This document shows positions 16,402 through 25,044 of a stretch of DNA of 64,000 bases, piece after piece; the stretch's first letter is position 1, and each line of letters opens with the position of its first letter. This stretch comes from an uncultured Lachnospiraceae bacterium. GTDB lineage: Bacteria; Bacillota; Clostridia; Lachnospirales; Lachnospiraceae. The position numbers were made by a program, and so were the translations under genes. Location: contig CATKXY010000001.1 in assembly GCA_949840915.1 (NCBI GenBank), positions 248,001-312,000 on the forward strand, written 5' to 3'. The notes below the pieces were generated by a model that was given only the letters and a program-made list of their open reading frames with translations, was not told the DNA's origin and did not search any database.

Positions 16402-18366
16402 TCAATAGTTATCACGGACCTTTACCTGTGCCACATAGTCTCTCAGGCTTTCAGACTGTTCCAGAGAAGCGGCGGCCATCTGATCGGTCTGGCCCGCAAG
16501 TCCGCTGTTTTCATCAGTGATATCCTTCAGAGAAAGCAATTGTCTGTTTACGGAATCCACGGCGGCAGTCTGTTCCGATACCGTCTCGGAGAGGCGGGAG
16601 GAGATATGCTGATACTGCTCCATAACCTTCTGGATTTCCTGGAAAGCCATAGCGGTATGATTGGCCGTTTCCAGGCCGGTACGGATAATATCGGCAGAGC
16701 GGCTGATGATATCCCCCGTCTGTTTTAACGCGTCCGTCGTCTGATTTGAGAGATGCCCGATCTCACCGGCCACAACGGCGAAACCGCGTCCGCTTTCTCC
16801 GGCTCTGGCGGCTTCGATGGAAGCGTTCAGTGACAGAAGGTTGGTCTGGCTGGAAATATCGTCGATCAAAAGGCTGATCTGAGAGATCTCCTGAACGGCG
16901 GTGTCAATCTGTGACATGGTATCGAGCATGCTCTGCATGTAGCTGTTGCCCAAAGCGGTCTTTTCGCCGGCGTTTTCAGAGCACTGCTGAATCCTCAAGG
17001 CATTGTCTTTGTTTTTCCCGATCGATAAGGTGATATTTTGCATGCTTTCTTCCAATTGTTCCAGAAGGAGCGCCTGGTTTCTGGAGCCGTCAAACAACTG
17101 TCTGGCATAATCAGACACTTCCATGGAAGTATGATTGGCTTCGGCGGAGGCCTGATTCATCTTATTCATGGTACGGTTCAGCGAATCTGCGATATTACAT
17201 AAGGAATCCCGGATAGACGAGAAATCGCCGCTGAAGCTGTCGGGGATATCTATGGTATAATCACCGGCGGAGAGGGCGCCCAGACTGGTCCGGATATCCT
17301 GTATATAGCCGTTTAAGCTGGCGATGGTCCTGGCAAGGGCTTCCGTCAGGATCTGTGTCTCGTCGCCTGTGTCGGCGGATGTCACCTCCGCTGTAAGATC
17401 CCCGTCTGCAAGCGCCTGCAGACGCTTGGCGGCAGAGAGGAGAGAGACGGATATCTTGTCAGCAGCAGGAACGATGGCGGCTGCCGCGGCAAACAATAAT
17501 ACCGCCGACAACAGAATCGAGACGGTCAGCGTCAGCAGTACAGAATCCATAAATTCCATCTGCGGAGCATTGATCAATAAAGCCCAGTTTGTTCCGGGAA
17601 TGGGCGCATAGCCCGCGTATTGATTTTTGTGATCCAGCCTGATGACGGCCGAGCCTGTCTGAAAGGCCAGGATTTTGTCATAGACGGCTCTGTTTTTGGA
17701 TGAGGGATATTGTTCGTATATATTAATCCGCTCCTGCATACTCTGCAGATTCCGGTCGCCGATGATCACGCCGTCCCGGTTCAGGATGCGGGCGCTGCCG
17801 GTCTCTCCCAAAATCAGCATGCTCAGCACATCGTTTAAAAGGTCATATTTATAGCTGCCGACTAAATAGCCGGTCACTTCCCCATTTTGTGTCAGCGGTG
17901 AACCGATACAGAGCTGTGCGGTGCCGTTGTCATAATAGGGTTCGCCGATGACGATATAGCCGGTCTGAACCAGATCGTTCAAGAGGGCAGTGTCTGCGAT
18001 GGAAGCGGGGGCGGAGTCGTCGCCGTAAATCTTTGTGCCCTGTGCGTCGTAGGCGGACAGCCAGACAAATTCTATCTGCATTTTCACTGCATCCAGGCGT
18101 GCCTGCTTGTCGGAAAGGCTGCCGGTGGTGTCTGCCAGAATTTCTTCCGCAGACAGATTATACATACGTTCGGTCAGAAGATGAAGATTAGAGCTTATAT
18201 TCTGCGAGGCAATCCTTGCGGTGACCTGCATGTTTTCCAGTAAAATGGAATTGGTGGAGCGAATGCTGCCGACGGACATGATAGTCGTGATCAGAAGGGC
18301 GATTAATACGGCTGCCGCCATCACATAAAAAATGATCTTCTGCTTTAGATTATGGGGTTTTTTCAT
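16402..18366 (-). CDS. Methyl-accepting chemotaxis protein
   Basis: A 654-residue transmembrane chemoreceptor. Its parts in order: a first membrane helix (about 12-32), a large extracellular Cache-type sensor domain (about 35-280), a second helix (about 285-305), a HAMP linker, and a long cytoplasmic signalling coiled coil. The tip sequence QTNLLSLNASIEAARAGESG is conserved and contacts CheA and CheW. No C-terminal CheR-tethering pentapeptide is present; the protein ends KVRDNY. The ligand cannot be read from the sequence. The gene heads a minus-strand pair with an FMN-binding lipoprotein. Confidence 0.93.
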   Translation of the reverse strand: MKKPHNLKQKIIFYVMAAAVLIALLITTIMSVGSIRSTNSILLENMQVTARIASQNISSNLHLLTERMYNLSAEEILADTTGSLSDKQARLDAVKMQIEFVWLSAYDAQGTKIYGDDSAPASIADTALLNDLVQTGYIVIGEPYYDNGTAQLCIGSPLTQNGEVTGYLVGSYKYDLLNDVLSMLILGETGSARILNRDGVIIGDRNLQSMQERINIYEQYPSSKNRAVYDKILAFQTGSAVIRLDHKNQYAGYAPIPGTNWALLINAPQMEFMDSVLLTLTVSILLSAVLLFAAAAAIVPAADKISVSLLSAAKRLQALADGDLTAEVTSADTGDETQILTEALARTIASLNGYIQDIRTSLGALSAGDYTIDIPDSFSGDFSSIRDSLCNIADSLNRTMNKMNQASAEANHTSMEVSDYARQLFDGSRNQALLLEQLEESMQNITLSIGKNKDNALRIQQCSENAGEKTALGNSYMQSMLDTMSQIDTAVQEISQISLLIDDISSQTNLLSLNASIEAARAGESGRGFAVVAGEIGHLSNQTTDALKQTGDIISRSADIIRTGLETANHTAMAFQEIQKVMEQYQHISSRLSETVSEQTAAVDSVNRQLLSLKDITDENSGLAGQTDQMAAASLEQSESLRDYVAQVKVRDNY

Positions 18367-18455
18367 TGTCGAACTCTCCTTGGGTATTGTATGTCACGGG
18401 CTGCGCGGTGATCCCGTAAACAGTGTAGAGTATTTTAACATATTCAGAGAAGATT

Positions 18456-18480
18456 TTCCATAGAATTTGCCATTATGGAA
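18456..18480. repeat. Inverted repeat upstream of the chemoreceptor gene
   Basis: TTCCATA and TATGGAA are separated by 11 bases, about 90 bases upstream of the chemoreceptor start and about 100 upstream of the SCP2 gene. It could be an operator for either direction. No protein can be assigned. Confidence 0.35.
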
Positions 18481-18578
18481 TTTACGGCGGAAGGAATTTG
18501 GGGTATCATATAAAAAAGGGATATGGGCAGGCTTGTCATCCATCATACCCTTAATAATATAATGACAGGAGGATGGTT

Positions 18579-18902
18579 ATGACATATGAAGAACTGGTGA
18601 AACAGGTAGGTGTATTGGCAGAAAAGGCAGATGCGGGCAAGATTCCGGGACATGTGGCATTTCAGTTTAATATTGAGGGAGAGGCCGCAGGCGATTTTTA
18701 TCTGGAGATTTCAGACGGAAAGGTGAATGTCCAGCCCTATGAGTATCATGACAGAGATGTGCTGGTGACCTGCACGGCGGATACGCTGTTGAAGATCGTA
18801 AGCGGAAAGCTCGATCCGATCTGGGCGTTTACCACCAAAAAGATAAGGGTGGAGGGGGATCTTGGCAAGGCAGTCCTGCTGAAGGAAGTTGTGGGCAGCT
18901 AG
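18579..18902 (+). CDS. SCP2 sterol-binding domain protein
   Basis: A 107-residue single-domain protein of the SCP2 fold. The pattern is typical of small bacterial SCP2 proteins: GHVAFQFNIEGEAAGDFYLEI, then a DVLVTCTADTLLKIVSGKLDP segment and a terminal IRVEGDLGKA strand and helix. These proteins bind hydrophobic ligands and their role in Clostridia is unknown. ACAGGAGG sits six bases before ATG 18579; an in-frame ATG at 18573 directly abuts the ribosome site and is unlikely. It stands alone between a divergent chemoreceptor gene and thrC. Confidence 0.85.
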   Translation: MTYEELVKQVGVLAEKADAGKIPGHVAFQFNIEGEAAGDFYLEISDGKVNVQPYEYHDRDVLVTCTADTLLKIVSGKLDPIWAFTTKKIRVEGDLGKAVLLKEVVGS

Positions 18903-19085
18903 GATTTCGGATGTAACCGGTGGCTGTTTTGCCGGATGTAATGCGATTGTTAATCAATCGGTGCCGGCAGATTCCGCCCTGACTCCCACTGCCTCGATAC
19001 CGATTGAATCCAACGCTCGCATTCCTTGGGATAAACGGTTACCGTAAACCGGATCGCGCTAAACCAGATCGCGCACAGGCAAATC
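18903..19085. other. Intergenic region with a tandem 15-bp repeat
   Basis: No gene is seen here. The inverted repeat CGATTG-TTAAT-CAATCG occupies 18944-18960. Two adjacent 15-base copies of TAAACCRGATCGCGC (R is G then A) lie at 19045-19059 and 19060-19074, immediately upstream of the thrC promoter. Their role is unknown; a regulator site is possible. Confidence 0.5.
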
Positions 19086-19114
19086 TTGCGTCCGTCGGGA
19101 AAGTGTGCTATACT
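19086..19114 (+). promoter_or_regulatory. Promoter of thrC
   Basis: TTGCGT (19086-19091) and TATACT (19109-19114) are 17 bases apart, and a TG at the extended position strengthens the -10. The start codon lies about 100 bases downstream. Confidence 0.65.
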
Positions 19115-19216
19115 GGCAAAGATTATAAAGAGATTGTCGTGATATCTGCGGGTATCATGGGAAGAGATAGGAAAGACAGGAAGAAAAGGCCGGGGACGGC
19201 GGAAGGAAGGAAAAGG

Positions 19217-20713
19217 ATGGACGTATTTTACAGCAGCACAAGAAGCAAAGACAGCGCGGCTGTGGGCGTGACGGCTTCGCAGGCTATTTTAAAAGGACTT
19301 TCGGATGACGGGGGATTGTTTGTGCCGGATCACATCCCCGCTTTGGACAAGAGCTTGAAGGAGTTGTCCGGGATGGATTACAGACAGATCGCCTATGAGG
19401 TCATGAAGCTCTATCTCACCGATTTCACGGAGGAGGAGCTGAAGGGCTGTATCTCCAGGGCGTATGACGAGAAGTTTGACACGGAGGTCATAGCGCCGCT
19501 GACTGAGGCGCAGGGGGCTTATTATCTGGAGCTGTTTCACGGACCTACCATCGCCTTTAAGGATATGGCGCTGTCCATCCTGCCTCATCTGATGATCACA
19601 TCCGCCGGAAAGAATCAAGTGAAAAGTGAGATCGTCATTCTCACCGCTACTTCGGGAGACACGGGAAAAGCTGCACTGGCCGGCTTTGCGGGCGTTGCGG
19701 GCACTCGTATCATCGTATTTTATCCCAAGGACGGAGTGAGTCCCATCCAGGAGAAGCAGATGGTGACACAGAAGGGAGACAATACGCTGGTGGTGGGCAT
19801 TCACGGCAATTTTGACGATGCCCAGACAGGTGTAAAAAAGATTTTCTCCGATAAGGAACTGGCAGAGGAGATGGAGAAGAAGGGATTTCGGTTTTCCTCC
19901 GCAAATTCCATCAACATCGGCAGGCTGGTGCCTCAGATTTGCTATTATGTCTATGCCTATGCAAAGCTGATGAAGGAGGGGAAAATAGCCGAGGGAGAGA
20001 CCATAAACGTAGTGGTACCCACCGGCAATTTCGGCAATATTCTGGCGGCTTTCTATGCTAAAAATATGGGTCTGCCCATAGGGAAACTGATCTGTGCCTC
20101 CAATGACAACAAGGTGCTGTATGACTTTTTCAGCACGGGGGTCTATGACAGAAACAGAGAATTTGTACTCACTTCATCCCCGTCCATGGATATTCTGATC
20201 TCCAGCAATCTGGAGAGACTGATCTACCGCATCGCAGGGAACGACGCGGATAAAAACAGAGCGTTTATGGAGGCTCTGAGCGGGCAGGGAAAATATGAGA
20301 TCACTGACGGTATGCGGGCTCAGTTATCCGATTTTTACGGCAGTTATGCTGACGAAGCCCAGACGGCTGCGGAGATCAGGCGTCTTTATGAGAGTTGCGG
20401 TTATGTGCTTGATACGCACACAGCGGTAGCATCCGCCGTCTATCAGAAATATGCGGAGGAGACCAAAGATACCGCTAAGACGGTGATCGCATCTACTGCC
20501 AGTCCCTTCAAGTTTACCAGGAGCGTCATGAACGCCATCGATGCAAAATATGAGTCCATGGGCGATTTTGAGCTGGTGGATGAGCTCTCAAGGCTTTCCA
20601 ATGTGAGGGTGCCGGGTGCTATCGAGGAGATCCGCACAGCTCCTGTTATTCATGACAGACAGTGCAACGTGGATGAGATGCAAAAGGTTGTGAGGGAGTT
20701 CCTCGGAATCTAG
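19217..20713 (+). CDS. thrC: Threonine synthase
   Basis: PLP enzyme that converts O-phosphohomoserine to threonine. The 498-residue protein has the long form typical of this family. FHGPTIAFKDMA contains the PLP lysine, TATSGDTGKAAL binds the cofactor phosphate, and TGNFGNILA is also conserved. ATG 19217 follows a purine-rich GGAAGGAAGG stretch and gives the normal N-terminus MDVFYSSTR. An upstream in-frame start would add 71 residues across the promoter and the repeats and is rejected. A hairpin terminator follows the stop codon. Confidence 0.95.
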   Translation: MDVFYSSTRSKDSAAVGVTASQAILKGLSDDGGLFVPDHIPALDKSLKELSGMDYRQIAYEVMKLYLTDFTEEELKGCISRAYDEKFDTEVIAPLTEAQGAYYLELFHGPTIAFKDMALSILPHLMITSAGKNQVKSEIVILTATSGDTGKAALAGFAGVAGTRIIVFYPKDGVSPIQEKQMVTQKGDNTLVVGIHGNFDDAQTGVKKIFSDKELAEEMEKKGFRFSSANSINIGRLVPQICYYVYAYAKLMKEGKIAEGETINVVVPTGNFGNILAAFYAKNMGLPIGKLICASNDNKVLYDFFSTGVYDRNREFVLTSSPSMDILISSNLERLIYRIAGNDADKNRAFMEALSGQGKYEITDGMRAQLSDFYGSYADEAQTAAEIRRLYESCGYVLDTHTAVASAVYQKYAEETKDTAKTVIASTASPFKFTRSVMNAIDAKYESMGDFELVDELSRLSNVRVPGAIEEIRTAPVIHDRQCNVDEMQKVVREFLGI

Positions 20714-20720
20714 TCAGGCG

Positions 20721-20756
20721 AGAGCTCTGTAATCTTCGGATTTCAGGGCTCTTTTC
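20721..20756 (+). terminator. Terminator of thrC
   Basis: A 14-bp stem (AGAGCTCTGTAATC with its complement, one wobble and one mismatch) closes on a TTCG tetraloop and is followed by TTTTC. A stable UUCG-capped intrinsic terminator. Confidence 0.8.
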
Positions 20757-20808
20757 TATATCACATGCTAATAAGATATTATTGATATTATGAGGGAGGA
20801 GTTTGATC

Positions 20809-21477
20809 ATGACGAATCAGGAAATACTGTCCCATGTGGATCACACGCAGTTAAAAGCATATGCCACATGGGAGGATATCGCAAGGCTCTGCGACGAGGC
20901 GCTCCGGTACGGTACAGCCAGCGTGTGTGTGCCGCCCTGTTATATCAGACGGATCCACGACACCTACGGCGAAAGCCTGAATATCTGCACGGTGGTGGGA
21001 TTTCCTCTTGGTTACAGCGTCACTGCAGCCAAGGCGGCGGAGGTGGAGCAGGCTCTGGCGGACGGCTGCTCGGAGATTGATATGGTGGTCAATATCAGCG
21101 ATGTAAAAAACGGGCGATATGATAAGGTGGAAGAGGAAATACGCACTCTGAAACAAATGTGCGGAGAGCATATCCTCAAAGTGATCGTAGAGACCTGCTA
21201 CCTGACCGAGGCAGAGAAAGTCACCATGTGCAGAGCCGTGACCAATGCGGGAGCGGATTATATCAAGACTTCCACGGGATTTGGCACAGGCGGAGCCACG
21301 AGAGAGGATGTAGAGCTTTTCGCGGCGCATATCGGGCCGGATGTAAAGATTAAGGCTGCCGGAGGAGTGGCGGCAAAGGAAGATCTGGAAATGTTTCTGG
21401 AGCTTGGCTGCGACAGAGTGGGAACCTCTAAGGCGGTGGCGCTGCTTGCCGGGGAGAAGAACGAGGAGGGATATTGA
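20809..21477 (+). CDS. deoC: Deoxyribose-phosphate aldolase
   Basis: Cleaves 2-deoxyribose-5-phosphate to acetaldehyde and glyceraldehyde-3-phosphate in deoxynucleoside breakdown. The 222-residue protein is full length. The Schiff-base lysine is in LKVIVETCYL, a second active-site lysine is in IKTSTGFGTGGAT, and KAAGGV is the phosphate-binding turn. GGGAGGA is nine bases before ATG 20809; the in-frame TTG at 20803 is too close to it. The lipoprotein gene starts two bases after its stop codon, so the two share a transcript although their functions look unrelated. Confidence 0.95.
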   Translation: MTNQEILSHVDHTQLKAYATWEDIARLCDEALRYGTASVCVPPCYIRRIHDTYGESLNICTVVGFPLGYSVTAAKAAEVEQALADGCSEIDMVVNISDVKNGRYDKVEEEIRTLKQMCGEHILKVIVETCYLTEAEKVTMCRAVTNAGADYIKTSTGFGTGGATREDVELFAAHIGPDVKIKAAGGVAAKEDLEMFLELGCDRVGTSKAVALLAGEKNEEGY

Positions 21478-21479
21478 GG

Positions 21480-22964
21480 ATGAGGAAGAGATTATTGGTA
21501 TTGCTGCTGGCAGGTGTGATGGCAGCGGGGCTGTTCGGCGGATGCGGCTCCAGGAAGACCGGAGCGGACACGACAACTGACAAGACGGCAGAGGAGTCAA
21601 AAGAGAGCGCCGAAACAGAAAACACGGGGGAGAACAGCGAAGAGAGCTGGGAAGAGAACGGGAATACTTACACAGGTTTTGAAGTGATTGGACAGATCGA
21701 CGGAGAGGGTATCTGTTACTATGCTGACGGCAGTCATTATGACGGAGAGTGGAAGGACGGAAAAAGAGAGGGAGAAGGATGTCTGTACATTACGGGCGGA
21801 GGCGGCCATTGTCTCTATAAAGGAGAATTTAAAAACGATCTGATGGATGGATATGGTGAAGCGTATTGGCGTCAAACAATCTATGCGGGAGAATGGAAAA
21901 GCGGCATTATGGAAGGACACGGAAGCTGTTACTGGCCGTCGGATTGGGGTGGTATTAGTTGTATTTGTTGGGAAGGCGAGTGGAAAGCCGGTGAACGGAC
22001 AGAGGAAGGAAGCTGGCATATAGATACAGAGCGTGATCCAGCCCACATTCCGCCGTTCATCAATACGGGTTTTCCCGTATATTTTCCTGCTGAACCTGAA
22101 AAGCCCGAGGATATTCCATCCGTAACTGCGTTACAGCAGTCAGCCACAACGGAATCAGCCATATCCAATCCCGCATCCGCCGAAACGAATCCTCCCGCAG
22201 AGGCAGACTATGACGATGTGGAGATGGGTGACAATATGCTGCAGGCTGCGGTGGACGGAGAGAAGATGACCTTTTATTTAGAGAGGGAAAACACGTCCTC
22301 TGACGGGTATGAGCTGTCATATATATCCTTTACGCCGGAGGGGGAGGCAAATTATAAAATTTATCTGAGAATTCCTTTGAGAACCAAGGCGGGCACCTAT
22401 TCCGGCAGCAGTGGAAAGGCATGCTATTTTTCCCTTTCGACCCGCTATAATGAGGAGAAGGGAAAATGGGGAGATTCCTATAAAATGGTGCATTACGGTT
22501 CATCGTCGTCAAAGGATATCGGCACCTACAGTTTTACGCTGGATTCGGATATCGGCTTTGAGTACAGTGAGGGAAGCGGGAGCTTTGAGGCGGAAATGGA
22601 AGGCTCCAGTTCGTCCACGGAAGGAAAAAGCGTGAGCATTTCAGACGGAGTTTTTCGTTTCGCGAAAGGAGATGCGCATGAGCTTGTGCAGGCATGGCAG
22701 GACGGTAGTCTGAGCCGGGAAACGGGAACGTGGATCGATCCTTATCAGGGAACGGACAAAAAGGAAAAGAAGCTCTGTACGAAATGCGGAGGAACCGGAA
22801 AGGTCATCTGCAGTGTCTGTGATGGAGAAGGCACTCTGGTGCGCAGGAAGGACAGTGTGGACCTTGGAAGCGGCAGCACCGGTTATACGGAGACTGTGAA
22901 ATGTGCCTGCAATAACGGTTATTATGATTGTTCGCGCTGCGGCGGCGACGGATATACAGACTAA
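21480..22964 (+). CDS. MORN-repeat lipoprotein with DnaJ-type zinc-finger tail
   Basis: A 494-residue protein. A signal peptide ends at Cys22 (LFGGC, an acceptable lipobox), then a Glu/Thr-rich linker. About four MORN repeats cover residues 85-180, for example HYDGEWKDGKREGEGCLY and YAGEWKSGIMEGHGSCYW. A central beta-rich region without a recognised domain spans about 240-420. The last 60 residues hold paired CxxC(x)GxG motifs (CTKCGGTGK, CSVCDGEG, CSRCGGDG) like the DnaJ cysteine-rich domain. A surface lipoprotein carrying a cytoplasmic-type zinc finger is unusual. The gene starts two bases after deoC. I do not recognise a function. Confidence 0.7.
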   Translation: MRKRLLVLLLAGVMAAGLFGGCGSRKTGADTTTDKTAEESKESAETENTGENSEESWEENGNTYTGFEVIGQIDGEGICYYADGSHYDGEWKDGKREGEGCLYITGGGGHCLYKGEFKNDLMDGYGEAYWRQTIYAGEWKSGIMEGHGSCYWPSDWGGISCICWEGEWKAGERTEEGSWHIDTERDPAHIPPFINTGFPVYFPAEPEKPEDIPSVTALQQSATTESAISNPASAETNPPAEADYDDVEMGDNMLQAAVDGEKMTFYLERENTSSDGYELSYISFTPEGEANYKIYLRIPLRTKAGTYSGSSGKACYFSLSTRYNEEKGKWGDSYKMVHYGSSSSKDIGTYSFTLDSDIGFEYSEGSGSFEAEMEGSSSSTEGKSVSISDGVFRFAKGDAHELVQAWQDGSLSRETGTWIDPYQGTDKKEKKLCTKCGGTGKVICSVCDGEGTLVRRKDSVDLGSGSTGYTETVKCACNNGYYDCSRCGGDGYTD

Positions 22965-22984
22965 ATAAAAAGGAAGTGAAAAAA

Positions 22985-24787
22985 ATGGAGAACAAAATCA
23001 TACAGGACAGACTGGCGCTTTTGCGCGCAAAAATGCAGGAAAAGGGCATAGATTACTACATGATGCCCACGGCGGACTTTCACAGCTCGGAGTATGTAAG
23101 CGATTATTTTAAAGTGCGGGAGTATTTCTGTAATTTTTCCGGCTCCAACGGCACACTGGTGGTGTGGCAGGAGGGAGCGGGTCTGTGGACGGACGGCCGC
23201 TACTTTATTCAGGCGCAGAAGGAGCTGGAGGGCACCGGCGTGGAGCTGTTCCGCATGCAGGAGGAGGGAGTACCCAGCATAGAGGAATTTCTGGCCGGGC
23301 GGATGCAAGACGGCGGGACGCTCGGTTTTGACGGGCGGGTGATCGCCGCCAGGGACGGAAGACGCTATGAGGAAAAATTCCGGGCGGCGGGCAGGAATAT
23401 TCATATTCACTGCGCAGAGGATCTGGCGGACGGGCTCTGGACGGACAGGCCGGCTTTTCCCGCGGGAAAAGTGACGGTGATCGCGGAGGAGCTGGCAGGG
23501 TGCAGCGTGGCAAATAAGCTTTCGGATGTGCGTGAGAAGCTTGCGGCAGCAGGCGCACAGGAGCTCCTGCTCACCAAGCTGGACGATCTCATGTGGCTGT
23601 TTAATATCAGAGGCTGTGATGTGGAATGCAATCCGGTGGCCATGTCCTACGGTTATATTACATCGGATTCGGCGCTTCTCTTCATACAGAAAAATGCCCT
23701 GGATGAGCAGTCGCGGGCTTATTTTGCATCCGGTCAGATCGAAGTTCGGCCATATGAGGAGATCGTATCCTATCTGGAGGGACTGACCCCGGGGCGCAGG
23801 ATTCTGGCGGATATGCGCTATTGCAGCTATACGCTTTACCGGGCGCTGGCTTCAAAGCAGACGATTATCGAGGCATGCAATCCCACGGAGGCCTTAAAGG
23901 CGGTAAAGAATCCCGTGGAGCTTGCTCATATGAAAGACATATATATAAAAGACAGCGTAGCTCTGACTAAATTTATTTACTGGCTCAAAACCAATATCGG
24001 CAAAACAGAGATCACTGAGATCAGCGCCGCAGAGAAACTGGAGACATTCCGTCGGGAGATTCCCGAATTTTTGGACTTATCCTTCCCTACCATCGCCGGA
24101 TACGGCGCAAACGCAGCCATGATGCACTATGAGGCTACGCCCCAAAACCATGCCGTGCTGCGCCAGGAGGGACTGTTTCTGGTGGACTCCGGCGGACAGT
24201 ATCTGGGCGGCACCACCGACGTGACCCGCACCATTGCGCTGGGCCCCGTCTCCGACGAACAGAAGCTTCATTATACCATGGTAGTGAACGCGATGCTGCA
24301 GCTGACTCATGCGAGATGGCTGTACGGCTGCAGCGGACGCAATCTGGATATTCTGGCCAGACAGCCCATCTGGAATCTGGGACTTGACTATAAGTGCGGC
24401 ACCGGACACGGCGTAGGTTATATCCTGAATGTACACGAAGGCCCCCAGAACATGCGCTGGCGCTTCGCAAAGGGGCAGGAGGACGCCGTGTTCGAGGAGG
24501 GCATGGACATCACCAACGAGCCGGGAATCTACATCGAGGGCAGCCACGGCATCCGCATTGAAAATGTGATGGTTGCAAAAAACGACGTCAAGAACGAATA
24601 CGGACAGTTCATGCATTTTGAGACCCTCACCTGGGTACCCATCGACTTTGACGCAATCGATGAACAATACCTCACAGAGGCCACCAGGACCATGCTCTAC
24701 GCATACCAAAAAGAAGTCTACGAACATATTGCCCCCCATCTGAACCCTGATGAGCGGGCCTGGCTGAAACAGGAAACCAGAGCGTAG
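22985..24787 (+). CDS. Aminopeptidase P family (M24) metallopeptidase
   Basis: A 600-residue, three-domain Xaa-Pro aminopeptidase of the long cytosolic type. Two creatinase-like N-terminal domains (TADFHSSEYVSDYF near residues 25-38) precede the pita-bread catalytic domain from about 310. Metal ligands are visible in LVDSGGQYLGGTTDVTRT (two Asp), GTGHGVGYILNVHEGP (His), and later NEPGIY and GIRIENV (two Glu). It removes N-terminal residues from peptides with proline at position two. ATG 22985 is preceded by AAAGGAAG; the upstream in-frame start overlaps the preceding gene and is rejected. Confidence 0.92.
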   Translation: MENKIIQDRLALLRAKMQEKGIDYYMMPTADFHSSEYVSDYFKVREYFCNFSGSNGTLVVWQEGAGLWTDGRYFIQAQKELEGTGVELFRMQEEGVPSIEEFLAGRMQDGGTLGFDGRVIAARDGRRYEEKFRAAGRNIHIHCAEDLADGLWTDRPAFPAGKVTVIAEELAGCSVANKLSDVREKLAAAGAQELLLTKLDDLMWLFNIRGCDVECNPVAMSYGYITSDSALLFIQKNALDEQSRAYFASGQIEVRPYEEIVSYLEGLTPGRRILADMRYCSYTLYRALASKQTIIEACNPTEALKAVKNPVELAHMKDIYIKDSVALTKFIYWLKTNIGKTEITEISAAEKLETFRREIPEFLDLSFPTIAGYGANAAMMHYEATPQNHAVLRQEGLFLVDSGGQYLGGTTDVTRTIALGPVSDEQKLHYTMVVNAMLQLTHARWLYGCSGRNLDILARQPIWNLGLDYKCGTGHGVGYILNVHEGPQNMRWRFAKGQEDAVFEEGMDITNEPGIYIEGSHGIRIENVMVAKNDVKNEYGQFMHFETLTWVPIDFDAIDEQYLTEATRTMLYAYQKEVYEHIAPHLNPDERAWLKQETRA

Positions 24788-24919
24788 AAAGCCGGGGGAA
24801 ATGTGCAATCAATCCCGCAGCTTCCCCTCTGCCTCCCTGTGCCGCCCCCGCCTGACCTTCGCCCGCAAATCTCAGGCCGAACCGATCTGTAAAATCCTTA
24901 TAAATTTTCTGACCCTTTC
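24788..24919. other. Short intergenic stretch before the pckA promoter
   Basis: No gene, terminator with a T-run, or clear repeat was seen here. The left half is pyrimidine-rich on the plus strand, which is unlike the neighbouring genes. Confidence 0.4.
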
Positions 24920-24948
24920 TTGACTTTTGAAACACGTTTTGAGATAAT
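24920..24948 (+). promoter_or_regulatory. Promoter of pckA
   Basis: TTGACT (24920-24925) and GATAAT (24943-24948) are exactly 17 bases apart. The 5' leader of about 90 bases contains a small hairpin, ACCGC-N9-GCGGT (24996-25014), before the ribosome site AAGGAGG. No known riboswitch pattern was recognised in the leader. Confidence 0.75.
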
Positions 24949-25044
24949 GAAATGGAAATCGGCACCGGAAGGCCGGTTTTGCGGATTTACAAGACACCGC
25001 ATTTTCACAGCGGTAAAAATACAAATTTAAGGAGGACGTACCAA

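Noticed and set aside
16320-18480. CRISPR or tandem repeat array near the chemoreceptor
   Set aside because: Only one isolated inverted repeat is present; there is no regular repeat-spacer pattern anywhere in the window.
19004-19216. N-terminal extension of threonine synthase by 71 residues
   Set aside because: The extension would be translated across the tandem repeat and the promoter, and the family N-terminus begins at ATG 19217 with a purine-rich ribosome site.
24788-24919. Riboswitch before pckA
   Set aside because: The stretch lies upstream of the promoter, and the 90-base leader after it shows only a small hairpin with no known aptamer pattern.
24952-25044. Longer start for pckA
   Set aside because: The frame opens at the predicted transcription start with no ribosome site; AAGGAGG marks ATG 25045.
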